7,693 nt of DNA from Phycisphaerae bacterium (GCA_030609625.1 JAUWBX010000074.1:1-7693), one strand, 5' to 3'; shown: positions 1 through 6,073, counted from the first letter of the stretch. Notes: generated by a model not told the origin, from the letters alone. Made by a program: numbers and translations.

Positions 1-166
1 GAACAAGGCAGAAAAGAAACAGAAATTTCGCGTCAGACAATATACGCGTTGCCAGCTTTGCGGCAGAGCCAGAGCAGTATATCGCAAGTTCAAAATTTGC
101 CGGATTTGTTTTAGAACGTTAGCTAACGAAGGGAAAATACCGGGAGTAAGAAAAGCCAGTTGGTAA
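1..166 (+). CDS. rpsN: Small ribosomal subunit protein uS14, zinc-binding type (5' partial)
   Basis: Binds the head of the 30S subunit late in assembly. The reading frame runs from base 2 (base 1 ends a codon outside the window) to a TAA at 164-166, leaving 54 visible residues. They contain CQLC and CRIC at visible residues 17-20 and 33-36, and the protein ends in IPGVRKASW, the standard uS14 tail. If about seven N-terminal residues are missing, the cysteines fall at 24, 27, 40 and 43 of a 61-residue protein, as in the short zinc-ribbon form rather than the 101-residue zinc-free form of E. coli. It is followed by rpsH after 47 bases, the usual spc order (rplE would be expected upstream). The identification is firm; only the start lies outside the window. 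Confidence 0.97.
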   Translation, partial: NKAEKKQKFRVRQYTRCQLCGRARAVYRKFKICRICFRTLANEGKIPGVRKASW

Positions 167-213
167 ATTCGTCGTGCGTGATGCGTATCGCGTAACGCAA
201 TACGAGGTAAACT
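167..213 (+). repeat. rpsN-rpsH spacer with TACGA-type microrepeat and rpsH Shine-Dalgarno
   Basis: This short spacer holds CG-rich near-repeats of the form GTATCG, GTAACG, ATACGAG. TGCGT (182-186) can pair with ACGCA (195-199), and CGTAT (184-188) with ATACG (200-204), as alternatives. The last unit, ATACGAGG (200-207), supplies the GAGG Shine-Dalgarno of rpsH, six bases before its ATG. The same string recurs before rpsK, and related units occur before map, infA and rpsD. Confidence 0.6.
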
Positions 214-612
214 ATGAGTTTAAGTGACCCAATAGCTGATATGTTGACGAGAATTCGCAATGCTATGCGAATAAACAGAAACCAGGTCAATATTAAGGCA
301 TCAAATATTTGTGAAGGCATAGCTGCTGTTTTGAAGAAGGAAGGTTACATCGAGGATTTTGACCGAATCGACGACAGCAGGCAGGGAATACTGAGGGTTA
401 TATTAAAGTATGACCAGGACGGCCATTCTATTATTAACGAAATAACAAGGACAAGCAAGCCCGGCCGAAGAATTTATTCATCTGTTGGTAAATTGCCGCG
501 CGTTTTAGCCGGCATGGGTATTGCTATTGTTTCGACAAGTAAAGGTGTAATGAGTGACGGAAGCTGCCGCGAAGCTAAGGTCGGCGGCGAGATACTTTGT
601 ACGGTTAGCTGA
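214..612 (+). CDS. rpsH: Small ribosomal subunit protein uS8
   Basis: Primary binder of the central domain of 16S rRNA (helix 21 region) that helps organise the 30S platform. At 132 residues it has normal length. The N-terminus MSLSDPIADMLTRIRNA is diagnostic, and the C-terminal signature STSKGVMSD (about residues 107-115) is followed by AKVGGEILCTV. The ATG at 214 is preceded by GAGGT (204-208). The stop TGA (610-612) shares its last base with the rplF ATG, so the two genes are probably translationally coupled. In E. coli this protein represses the spc operon by binding mRNA near rplE; that target region lies outside the window, so such control cannot be judged here. Confidence 0.98.
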   Translation: MSLSDPIADMLTRIRNAMRINRNQVNIKASNICEGIAAVLKKEGYIEDFDRIDDSRQGILRVILKYDQDGHSIINEITRTSKPGRRIYSSVGKLPRVLAGMGIAIVSTSKGVMSDGSCREAKVGGEILCTVS

Positions 613-1193
613 TGAGTCGTATTGGAAAAAAACCTGTTGATATTCCTGGAGGCGTAAAGGTTGGGCAGAAAGGCCAATGTATCAAGGTCTCAGGCCCGCT
701 CGGCGAGCTCCAGATGGACTGTCATCCCCGGATAAAGGTGAAAATTGACGATACCGAGGGGAAAATATTAGTCGAAAATAAACGTCCCCAGGACCGCCAG
801 AACAGGCAGTTGCACGGCACAATGCGTGCCTTGATTGCCAATATGGTTATAGGTGTCAGCAAAGGTTTTGAGAGGAAAATGGAAATATACGGCACCGGCT
901 ATAATCTCAAAGAGCAGGGTGAAAAGCTGGTTTTTCAGGTTGGCTTTTGCCATCCGGTAGGGCTGGTAATACCGAAGGGCATAAAAGTAAATATTGATGC
1001 CGGTGCTACCAGGGGTAACGACGTCCCTGCAAGGTTTACGCTTTCGGGAATAGACAAATGCCTGCTTGGACAGTTCGCTGCGGACATAAGAAAGATAAGG
1101 CCCCCGGAACCCTATAAAGGCAAGGGTATCCGTTATACCGGCGAGCACGTGCGACGCAAGGTCGGCAAAGCATTTGCTTCGGGAGCGGCATAA
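612..1193 (+). CDS. rplF: Large ribosomal subunit protein uL6
   Basis: Binds 23S rRNA near the sarcin-ricin loop at the base of the factor-binding site. It starts MSRIGKKPVDIPGGV, has the first-repeat core RALIANMVIGVSKGF, the second-repeat motif YGTGYN, and near the C-terminus RPPEPYKGKGIRY, the family signature. It is 193 residues, longer than the usual 177-180. The excess appears mainly as a short loop insertion around residues 130-143 (DAGATRGNDVPARF region, before the LSGIDK strand) plus a slightly longer tail. The start overlaps the rpsH stop (TGATG). It follows rpsH and precedes rplR, the standard order. Confidence 0.98.
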   Translation: MSRIGKKPVDIPGGVKVGQKGQCIKVSGPLGELQMDCHPRIKVKIDDTEGKILVENKRPQDRQNRQLHGTMRALIANMVIGVSKGFERKMEIYGTGYNLKEQGEKLVFQVGFCHPVGLVIPKGIKVNIDAGATRGNDVPARFTLSGIDKCLLGQFAADIRKIRPPEPYKGKGIRYTGEHVRRKVGKAFASGAA

Positions 1194-1209
1194 TTGGGAT
1201 TTGGTTCTA

Positions 1210-1575
1210 ATGGAAACTGAAAGGTTGAAAAAAGCAGCACTAAGGCGTAAGTATCACGTGCGAAAAAAGGTCTTTGGTACGCCAGATAGACCTCGACTGT
1301 TGGTATTTCGCTCGAACAGGCATATTTACGCCCAGATTATAGATGACGTTGCAGGAGCGACACTTGCTTCGGCAAGTACAAGGACAAAAGGAATGCGTGA
1401 CCAATTGCCCAATGCAGGCAATAAAAAAGCTGCTGAAATAATAGGTGAAGCGGTCGCAAAACAGGCTCTCGGCGTTGGAATTAAGTGTGTTCGCTTTGAT
1501 AGAAATCGATATAAGTTTCATGGCAGAGTCAGGTCTCTTGCCGAAGCGGCAAGAAAAGCCGGGCTGGTCTTTTAA
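1210..1575 (+). CDS. rplR: Large ribosomal subunit protein uL18
   Basis: Binds 5S rRNA and, with uL5, places it in the central protuberance. The 121-residue product has a basic N-terminus (ERLKKAALRRKYHVRKKVFG), then RPRLLVFRSNRHIYAQIIDD, the conserved first strand region, and ends in YKFHGRVRSLAEAARKAGLVF, the family signature (G-x-V-x-x-LA-x-x-AR). The ATG at 1210 is preferred. An in-frame TTG at 1174 would add 12 residues not seen in the family and would overlap rplF by 20 bases. Upstream only a weak GGGA (1196-1199) serves as Shine-Dalgarno. Identity is certain; the start is likely. Confidence 0.96.
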   Translation: METERLKKAALRRKYHVRKKVFGTPDRPRLLVFRSNRHIYAQIIDDVAGATLASASTRTKGMRDQLPNAGNKKAAEIIGEAVAKQALGVGIKCVRFDRNRYKFHGRVRSLAEAARKAGLVF

Positions 1576-1600
1576 CATGGTAGTCAATATGATATTGTTT

Positions 1601-1604
1601 GGAG
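1601..1604 (+). promoter_or_regulatory. Shine-Dalgarno that sets the rpsE start
   Basis: GGAG at 1601-1604, followed by six A residues, lies exactly before the TTG at 1611. The alternative upstream TTG at 1599 overlaps this site and has no Shine-Dalgarno of its own, so the ribosome-binding site favours 1611. Confidence 0.75.
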
Positions 1605-1610
1605 AAAAAA

Positions 1611-2117
1611 TTGGCAGTAGAACCCGTTAAACTTTCAGACCAGGAAGAAAAGCCGTTGGAAGATACGGTAGTAAAGGTATTTCGCTGTTCCAAAGTGGTC
1701 AAAGGTGGTCGTCGGTTCAGCTTTGCCGCATTGGTTGTTATTGGTGACCGTGCAGGCACGGTTGGTGTCGGTTATGGTAAGGCTAAAGAGGTCCCGCAGG
1801 CGGTCGAGAAAGGTGTAAAAGACGCCAAAAAATCCTTGCACAAGATAGCTTTGGTCGGCCGAACGATTCCGCACTCGATAAACGGCAAATACAGAGCTAC
1901 AAAGGTAGTATTGGTCCCTGCCAGTCCCGGTACCGGTGTTATCGCCGGTTCCAGTGCACGAGCAGTGCTCGAATATGCCGGCGTGCAGGATGTTCTTACG
2001 AAAGTTTACGGAAGCACTTCTGCTAAAAATGTGGTCAAAGCTACGCTGGACGGATTGATGAAATTACGCAGCAAAGAAATGGTTGAAGCTCTTCGTGGTG
2101 TGGTAATTAATGCTTAA
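1611..2117 (+). CDS. rpsE: Small ribosomal subunit protein uS5 (TTG start)
   Basis: Sits at the back of the 30S body beside uS4 and uS8, near the mRNA entry channel, and influences fidelity. From the TTG at 1611 it is 168 residues. An acidic N-terminal tail is followed by the RNA-binding domain with VVKGGRRFSFAALVVIGD and TVGVGYGKAKEVPQAV. The C-terminal domain has PASPGTGVIAGSSARAVLEYAGV and then DVLTKVYGSTSAKNVVKATLDGL. The TTG start is supported by GGAG six bases upstream and by normal length; no ATG is available before the conserved domain. It is 35 bases after rplR. The next gene is rplO, so rpmD, which commonly sits here, is absent. Confidence 0.97.
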   Translation: MAVEPVKLSDQEEKPLEDTVVKVFRCSKVVKGGRRFSFAALVVIGDRAGTVGVGYGKAKEVPQAVEKGVKDAKKSLHKIALVGRTIPHSINGKYRATKVVLVPASPGTGVIAGSSARAVLEYAGVQDVLTKVYGSTSAKNVVKATLDGLMKLRSKEMVEALRGVVINA

Positions 2118-2147
2118 TGGTTGCTGATTAACGATTAGGTGATTTGA

Positions 2148-2591
2148 ATGTTGAATCATGAAATAACTTTTGTTGTGGGTAAACATAAGCCTCGCCGGCG
2201 TGTTGGCAGGGGCACCGGCTCCGGGCACGGTAAAACCAGTGGCCGAGGACATAAAGGTGGCGGCAGCAGGGCCGGCTCGACTTCCGTTACGCTCCATGAA
2301 GGCGGCCAGATGCCTTTGTTTAGACGACTGCCTAAGCGCGGTTTTAGTAATTATAAATTCGCAATACGCTGCGAAATCGTAAATGTCTCGCAATTGGAAA
2401 GATTCCAGGATGGTGCTGATGTTGGCATAGAGCAATTATCCGATGTCGGATTGGTTGACAGCACCAAAAGCAAAATCAAGATTCTCGGCAAGGGAGACCT
2501 GACAAAAAAGCTGCAGGTAACAGTTCACAAATTCAGCAAAACAGCAGAGCAGAAGATTGTGGCTTCCGGCGGCACGGCAAAAGTTATTTGA
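2148..2591 (+). CDS. rplO: Large ribosomal subunit protein uL15
   Basis: A late-assembly 23S rRNA binder with a long glycine- and arginine-rich extension running into the 50S core. It is 147 residues, the usual length. The N-terminal third carries RRRVGRGTGSGHGKTSGRGHKGGGSRAG, then GGQMPLFRRLPKRGFSN, both diagnostic. The C-terminal half holds KILGKGDLTKKLQVTVHKFSKTAEQKI, the globular domain ending in GG-x-x-x-x-I. AGGTGAT (2137-2143) precedes the ATG by four bases. Only 30 bases separate it from rpsE, too little for the missing rpmD. In the N-terminal segment an out-of-frame + strand reading is also open, but it has no family match by eye. Confidence 0.97.
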   Translation: MLNHEITFVVGKHKPRRRVGRGTGSGHGKTSGRGHKGGGSRAGSTSVTLHEGGQMPLFRRLPKRGFSNYKFAIRCEIVNVSQLERFQDGADVGIEQLSDVGLVDSTKSKIKILGKGDLTKKLQVTVHKFSKTAEQKIVASGGTAKVI

Positions 2592-2597
2592 TTGTTA

Positions 2598-2619
2598 TCC
2601 GCATATTTTATCATGCGGA
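2598..2619 (+). promoter_or_regulatory. Hairpin in the secY leader
   Basis: TCCGCAT (2598-2604) and ATGCGGA (2613-2619) form a perfect 7-bp stem with an 8-base AT-rich loop, starting seven bases after the rplO stop. No T tract follows, so it is not an ordinary intrinsic terminator. Its 3' arm contains the GGA at 2617-2619, which lies within the purine-rich GGAAGGA before the small ORF at 2627. Folding could therefore mask that ribosome-binding site or act as an mRNA processing or stability element. The structure is seen in sequence; the role is inferred. Confidence 0.5.
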
Positions 2620-2626
2620 AGGAAAT

Positions 2627-2683
2627 ATGAAACTGACATATCCGCTTCCCAGGGGCGGGTGCAGAATACTGGATGAGAAATAA
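2627..2683 (+). CDS. Candidate 18-codon leader ORF ending on the secY start
   Basis: The ATG at 2627 is preceded by GGAAGGA (2617-2623), a better Shine-Dalgarno than secY itself has. The peptide would be MKLTYPLPRGGCRILDEK. Its TAA (2681-2683) shares the last A with the secY ATG (TAATG), the classic arrangement for termination-reinitiation. I recognise no family; it is not bL30 or another ribosomal protein, being far too short. It could be a coupling device that sets secY translation, a nascent-chain sensor, or simply chance in a 91-base leader. Only conservation in relatives or ribosome profiling would decide. Confidence 0.3.
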   Translation: MKLTYPLPRGGCRILDEK

Positions 2684-4068
2684 TGCTTGGAACGGTAATT
2701 AACATATTCAGAATCCCGGACCTGCGCAATAAGGTTCTTTTTACTCTGGCGCTGCTGATAATATACAGGATTGGTTTCCATATCCCTGTTCCCCTTTTTG
2801 ACCAGTCGAAGATAGCTGAAATCGCCCAATCGAGACCAACAGATAGTCCCTTTGCAAGAGCTGCTGAAATGATGCAGATGTTCACCGGCGGAACCTTGGG
2901 CCGTAGCAGCTTGTTTAGCCTGGGGATTATGCCTTATATTACCTCATCGATTATTCTTATGCTGTTAGGTGAGGTCGTTCCCGCTTTGAAGAAGCTGCGC
3001 CAGGAAGGCCAAACCGGCCACAAAAAGATACAGGAGTACACGCGCTACCTGACTGTGCTGATATGCGTTGTCCAGTCGATAATGTTTATGAAGTTGTTAG
3101 GGGGGCAGGGATTGACCTATGTGGGTATGTACCGTCAGGCAATGATAATGGGTATTGTTGGCATGACGGCCGGCACCGTCTTTCTTATGTGGCTCGGCGA
3201 GCAGATAGATGAATACGGCATAGGCAACGGTATTAGTTTGATAATTATGGCCGGCATTGTCTCCAGAATGCCCTGGGCAGTATGGACGCTTGTGCAGAAT
3301 GTTGACTTTAAGCTTGGTGCAGCGGCCGGCACTATAGGACCGACAAAGATATTGTTCCTGATAGCAGCGTTTGTATTTGTTGTTGCCGGTGCGATATTAA
3401 TAACTCAAGGCCAGCGCCGAATACCGATTCAGCAGGCAAAACAGATGCGAGGTCGGCGAATGTATGGTGGCCAGAGACATTATTTGCCGCTTCGTGTCAA
3501 TCATGGCGGAGTGATGCCGATAATCTTCGCGTCGAGTTTTATGATGTTCCCGCCTTTAATAATTGAACAGTTGGCAAGAATCCCGATGTTCGACCCTTTA
3601 TCACCATCACCAGGAAAGGTAGCCGTTGTTATTCAGACTTTGCAGGATGCTTTGCACTATCGTTCGTTTACTTACAATGTCCTGTATATGTTGCTGATAT
3701 TTTTGTTTGCTTATTTTTGGGTAACTGTGCAGTTTCAGCCGAAGGAGATGGCCAAAAACCTGCGGGATTCTGGAAGTTTCATCCCCGGACTTCGTCCGGG
3801 ACGCAGAACCGCCGACTACCTGGAAACCGTAATGACTCGGATTACCTATTTTGGTGCGTCATTCTTGGCTATAATCGCTGTCGTGCCCTCGCTGATCATA
3901 GTGCTGCTGGGTGTTCCATTCAACGTAGCAAATTTCCTGGGCGGCACAGGCTTGTTGATAGTTGTTAGTGTCTCGCTGGACCTGGTTCAGAAGATAGAAG
4001 CCAACCTTTTGATGCGCAGCTATGATGGTTTCAGTAGCGCCGGCAAGATAAAAGGAGCGTATGGATGA
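2683..4068 (+). CDS. secY: Preprotein translocase subunit SecY
   Basis: Forms the protein-conducting channel of the cytoplasmic membrane with SecE and SecG. The 461 residues contain about ten membrane segments, for example near residues 17-37, 75-95, 221-242, 331-351 and 386-410. Family marks in order are the amphipathic N-terminus and first helix, GIMPYITSSIILMLL (81-95, SecY signature) and the cytoplasmic loop with RIPIQQAKQMRGRRM followed by HYLPLRVNHGGVMPIIFASS. Further on are QPKEMAKNLRDSGSFIPGLR (the loop involved in SecA and ribosome contact), then GTGLLIVVSVSLDLVQKIEA and the tail motif LLMRSYDGF. Length is normal. The start sits on the stop of a small upstream ORF, and its own Shine-Dalgarno is weak (GGATGAG, 2671-2677). 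The stop overlaps the adk start by four bases (ATGA). Confidence 0.98.
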   Translation: MLGTVINIFRIPDLRNKVLFTLALLIIYRIGFHIPVPLFDQSKIAEIAQSRPTDSPFARAAEMMQMFTGGTLGRSSLFSLGIMPYITSSIILMLLGEVVPALKKLRQEGQTGHKKIQEYTRYLTVLICVVQSIMFMKLLGGQGLTYVGMYRQAMIMGIVGMTAGTVFLMWLGEQIDEYGIGNGISLIIMAGIVSRMPWAVWTLVQNVDFKLGAAAGTIGPTKILFLIAAFVFVVAGAILITQGQRRIPIQQAKQMRGRRMYGGQRHYLPLRVNHGGVMPIIFASSFMMFPPLIIEQLARIPMFDPLSPSPGKVAVVIQTLQDALHYRSFTYNVLYMLLIFLFAYFWVTVQFQPKEMAKNLRDSGSFIPGLRPGRRTADYLETVMTRITYFGASFLAIIAVVPSLIIVLLGVPFNVANFLGGTGLLIVVSVSLDLVQKIEANLLMRSYDGFSSAGKIKGAYG

Positions 4069-4718
4069 GAATAGTTTTGTTGGGCGCACCGGGCGCAGGC
4101 AAAGGAACACAGTGTAAGAACATTGTTGCCCGATATGGTCTGCTCCATTTATCGAGTGGTGATATCTTACGACAGGAACGGGCCGCAGGTACCGAATTAG
4201 GGACAAAGGCCCAGAGTTATATGGATTCAGGTGCTCTTGTGCCGGATGAAATAATAATTAAGATGATGACCAAAGCTATAAAAAAGGCCCCTGCCCCCGC
4301 TTTCTTACTGGATGGTTTTCCAAGAACCGTCAACCAGGCAGTCGAGCTTGCTGAGTCATTGGCCGGTAACGAGATGAAAATTGACTTTGTTTTGAACCTC
4401 CAGATAGATGACGACGTAGTAGCAAAGCGAATGACCGGAAGAAGAAGTTGTCCTAAGTGTGGGGCGGTTTACCATATTGAACACTTGAAGCCGAAAGTCG
4501 AGGGCCTGTGCGATAACGATGGCACCGAGCTTGTTCAACGGCCTGATGACTGTCCCGAGGTAGTGGCTAATCGTCTTAAGACATACCATCAGCAGACCGA
4601 ACCGCTGGTGGATTACTATAGAAACAACGGCACTGTTTATGACTTCGATGCTGACAGAAGCCCCGACGAGATAAGGGCTTCGATATTCGAGAAGCTGGAC
4701 GCTCTGGTCAAAACGTGA
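4065..4718 (+). CDS. adk: Adenylate kinase, long form with zinc-type LID
   Basis: Cytosolic enzyme that interconverts ATP plus AMP with two ADP. It is 217 residues. The P-loop GAPGAGKGTQ is at 7-16, the AMP-binding region has SSGDILR (30-36), and DGFPRT is at 83-88. The LID carries Cys129, Cys132, Cys149 and Asp152, a CxxC...CxxD set that coordinates structural zinc in Bacillus-type enzymes, in contrast to the zinc-free LID of E. coli. The usual RPDD follows at about 159-162, then a final helical segment. The ATG overlaps the secY stop as ATGA, so translation is probably coupled. Location between secY and map is the common arrangement in many phyla. Confidence 0.98.
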   Translation: MRIVLLGAPGAGKGTQCKNIVARYGLLHLSSGDILRQERAAGTELGTKAQSYMDSGALVPDEIIIKMMTKAIKKAPAPAFLLDGFPRTVNQAVELAESLAGNEMKIDFVLNLQIDDDVVAKRMTGRRSCPKCGAVYHIEHLKPKVEGLCDNDGTELVQRPDDCPEVVANRLKTYHQQTEPLVDYYRNNGTVYDFDADRSPDEIRASIFEKLDALVKT

Positions 4719-4763
4719 AGCGCAGGAAAGTGTATCGAAACACGAGACGAGATACGAAATTAA
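4719..4763 (+). repeat. adk-map spacer with CGA-repeat elements
   Basis: The spacer includes repeated CGA-led units (ATCGAAAC, ACGAG, ACGAG, ATACGAAA). GTATC (4732-4736) can pair with GATAC (4751-4755). The unit ATACGA (4752-4757) ends seven bases short of the map start. No good Shine-Dalgarno is present for map; the nearest purine runs belong to the repeat. It is related to the spacers before rpsH, infA, rpsK and rpsD. Confidence 0.55.
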
Positions 4764-5555
4764 ATGGCTATAACGCTTCGCAGCCGAAGAGAAATTGACT
4801 TAATGCGTAAAGCAGGCGCTGTTGTAGCAGATGTTCTTTTAAAACTAAAAGAGATCGCAGAGCCGGGAGTAACCACCGCGCAGTTGGACGGTGTAGCTGT
4901 GCAAATGACTGCTGATGCCGGAGCACAGGCTTTGTTCAAGGGTGTCCGTACCCCGACTTCTAAAATCCCGTTTCCGGGTGCAATTTGCACCTCGATAAAT
5001 GAGCAGGTCGTTCATGGGATTCCTTCGGAGAATACGAAGCTTGAGCTTGGCGATATCCTCGGCGTTGATTTCGGCGTTAGGCTTGACTGCTATTGTGCAG
5101 ATGCAGCAATTACGATTGCCATTGGCCGGATTTCAGAGGATAGACGCAGGCTGATGGACGTAACAAAGCATGTTCTTGGTATAGCAATAGCAAAATCTGC
5201 GCCGGCTGTTAAATGGAGTCAGGTAGCTGCCGAGATGCAGCAATATGCTGAATCTGCCGGGTTTTCGGTGGTAAAAGATTTTGTCGGGCACGGTATTGGC
5301 AGAAAAATGCACGAAGAGCCGAGAGTGCCCAACTTTGTCAACAACGACTTGTTGGCAAATGACATTGTTTTGGCCGAAGGAATGGTTCTGGCTGTTGAGC
5401 CGATGATTAACGCCGGCTCCGGTGCCGTAAAAACACTGAGGAACGGATGGACAGTGGTAACAAAGGACAGGAAATACTCGGCTCATTTTGAACATACGAT
5501 TGCGATAACGGAAAATGGTTGTGAGGTGTTGACTGAAGTTTTGCAAAAGTCTTGA
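4764..5555 (+). CDS. map: Methionine aminopeptidase, type I
   Basis: Removes the initiator methionine from nascent proteins after deformylation; a cytosolic, ribosome-associated dinuclear metalloenzyme of the pita-bread fold. At 263 residues it is the short type I form without an N-terminal zinc or SH3-like extension. The catalytic set is complete: His84 (NEQVVHGIP), metal ligands Asp102 (GVDFG), Asp113 (CADAAIT), His176 (VGHGIGRKMHEEP), Glu202 (LAVEPMI) and Glu243 (HFEHTIAIT). The start ATG gives MAITLRSRREIDLMRKAG, the normal family N-terminus, although the upstream Shine-Dalgarno is poor. Placement before infA and rpmJ is typical of many bacteria outside Enterobacteria. Confidence 0.98.
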   Translation: MAITLRSRREIDLMRKAGAVVADVLLKLKEIAEPGVTTAQLDGVAVQMTADAGAQALFKGVRTPTSKIPFPGAICTSINEQVVHGIPSENTKLELGDILGVDFGVRLDCYCADAAITIAIGRISEDRRRLMDVTKHVLGIAIAKSAPAVKWSQVAAEMQQYAESAGFSVVKDFVGHGIGRKMHEEPRVPNFVNNDLLANDIVLAEGMVLAVEPMINAGSGAVKTLRNGWTVVTKDRKYSAHFEHTIAITENGCEVLTEVLQKS

Positions 5556-5647
5556 TATTAACTGTAGAAAGGTAGTGAGTCGTATCTCGGACGAGTTACG
5601 AGCCACAAAACAAGGAAATACGAAACAGGAAAAATGGCAAAGATGGT
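5556..5647 (+). repeat. map-infA spacer with TACGA repeats and a palindrome
   Basis: This 92-base spacer carries three TACGA units (in ACGAGTTACGAG near 5591-5602 and in ATACGA at 5618-5623). An imperfect palindrome lies at 5580-5601: TCGTATCTCG and CGAGTTACGA pair at nine of ten positions around a GA centre, and GTG (5575-5577) can add pairs with CAC (5604-5606). There is no T run after it, so terminator function is doubtful. AGGA at 5627-5630 is the only clear Shine-Dalgarno, and it is positioned for the ATG at 5634 rather than the infA ATG. Confidence 0.6.
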
Positions 5648-5654
5648 ATGGTAA
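5634..5654 (+). CDS. Candidate 6-codon mini-ORF overlapping the infA start
   Basis: ATG at 5634 follows AGGA (5627-5630) and reads M-A-K-M-V-W then TAA at 5652-5654, in a different frame from infA. The infA ATG (5648) lies inside it. Ribosomes initiating here would stop four bases past the infA start codon and could slip back to reinitiate. Curiously Met-Ala-Lys is the usual first tripeptide of IF-1, so this could also be the relic of an older infA start that was put out of frame. Function is unproven. Confidence 0.3.
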   Translation: MAKMVW

Positions 5655-5863
5655 AGAAGGACACAATAAGATTGCAAGCTAAAGTGACCGATGCTTTGCC
5701 GAATGCGATGTTTAAAGTGGAATTGGAGAACGGCCACAAGATTTTGGCGCATGTTTCGGGCAAAATGCGGATGCATTATATTCGGATTTTGCCGGGCGAC
5801 ACGGTCATAGTTGAAATGTCTCCGTATGATTTAAACAGAGGCCGAATAGTTCTCAGGCATTAG
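5648..5863 (+). CDS. infA: Translation initiation factor IF-1
   Basis: Small OB-fold factor that occupies the 30S A site during initiation, together with IF-2 and IF-3. The product is 71 residues (E. coli has 72). LPNAMFKVELENGHKILAHVSGKMRMHYIRILPGDTVIVEMSPYDLNRGRIVLRH covers almost the whole family signature. The start MVKKDTIRLQ aligns with the common MAKEDVIEVE, so ATG 5648 is the start by homology. Yet its immediate upstream sequence is the mini-ORF at 5634, and the nearest clear Shine-Dalgarno is 17 bases away. No in-frame start codon exists further upstream before the repeat-bearing spacer. Confidence 0.97.
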   Translation: MVKKDTIRLQAKVTDALPNAMFKVELENGHKILAHVSGKMRMHYIRILPGDTVIVEMSPYDLNRGRIVLRH

Positions 5864-5897
5864 TCGCAGACTACAGCCGAAAAAGCAGGTATGTAAA

Positions 5898-6011
5898 ATG
5901 AAAGTTAGAAGTTCTGTAAAACGTATATGTGAGAATTGCAAGATTATTCGTCGCAAAGGCGTTGTGCGGGTGATTTGCACGAACCCGCGACATAAACAAC
6001 GCCAGGGTTGA
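5898..6011 (+). CDS. rpmJ: Large ribosomal subunit protein bL36, zinc-binding form
   Basis: The smallest 50S protein, binding 23S rRNA near the uL6 side of the subunit. The frame reads MKVRSSVKRICENCKIIRRK, then GVVRVICTNPRHKQRQG, 37 residues, the canonical length. Cys11, Cys14, Cys27 and His32 make the complete zinc ribbon. AGGT (5887-5890) lies seven bases before the ATG. An ATG-TAA start-stop pair (5891-5896) sits between that site and the true start. Gene order infA-rpmJ-rpsM is conserved in many bacteria. Certain despite its size. Confidence 0.97.
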   Translation: MKVRSSVKRICENCKIIRRKGVVRVICTNPRHKQRQG

Positions 6012-6073
6012 TTTTATCATGATTGGTGAGTGGTAATTAGTATCTGTTGCGAAAAACAAAAACCGACGATGTC

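Noticed and set aside
768..1148. 126-codon minus-strand frame within rplF
   Set aside because: Shadow of rplF with no recognisable domain and no ribosome-binding site of note.
1174..1209. Upstream extension of rplR from a TTG
   Set aside because: It would add 12 residues not found in uL18 and overlap rplF; ATG 1210 gives the normal length.
1577..1630. 17-codon ORF between rplR and rpsE overlapping the rpsE start
   Set aside because: No Shine-Dalgarno, since the preceding bases are the rplR 3' end, and no stop/start overlap with rpsE. Best explained by chance.
2170..2382. 70-codon out-of-frame ORF inside rplO
   Set aside because: It overlaps the basic N-terminal segment of uL15, whose skewed codons keep a second frame open. 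It has no motif and no start signal.
5133..5666. 177-codon open frame on the minus strand across map and infA
   Set aside because: It is antisense to two firmly identified genes, shows no family motif, and its composition (many Cys, Phe, His) is typical of a shadow frame.
6012..6070. Sigma-70-type promoter for the alpha operon
   Set aside because: I found no -35/-10 pair with acceptable spacing in this AT-rich part. It cannot be excluded, but it is not supported.
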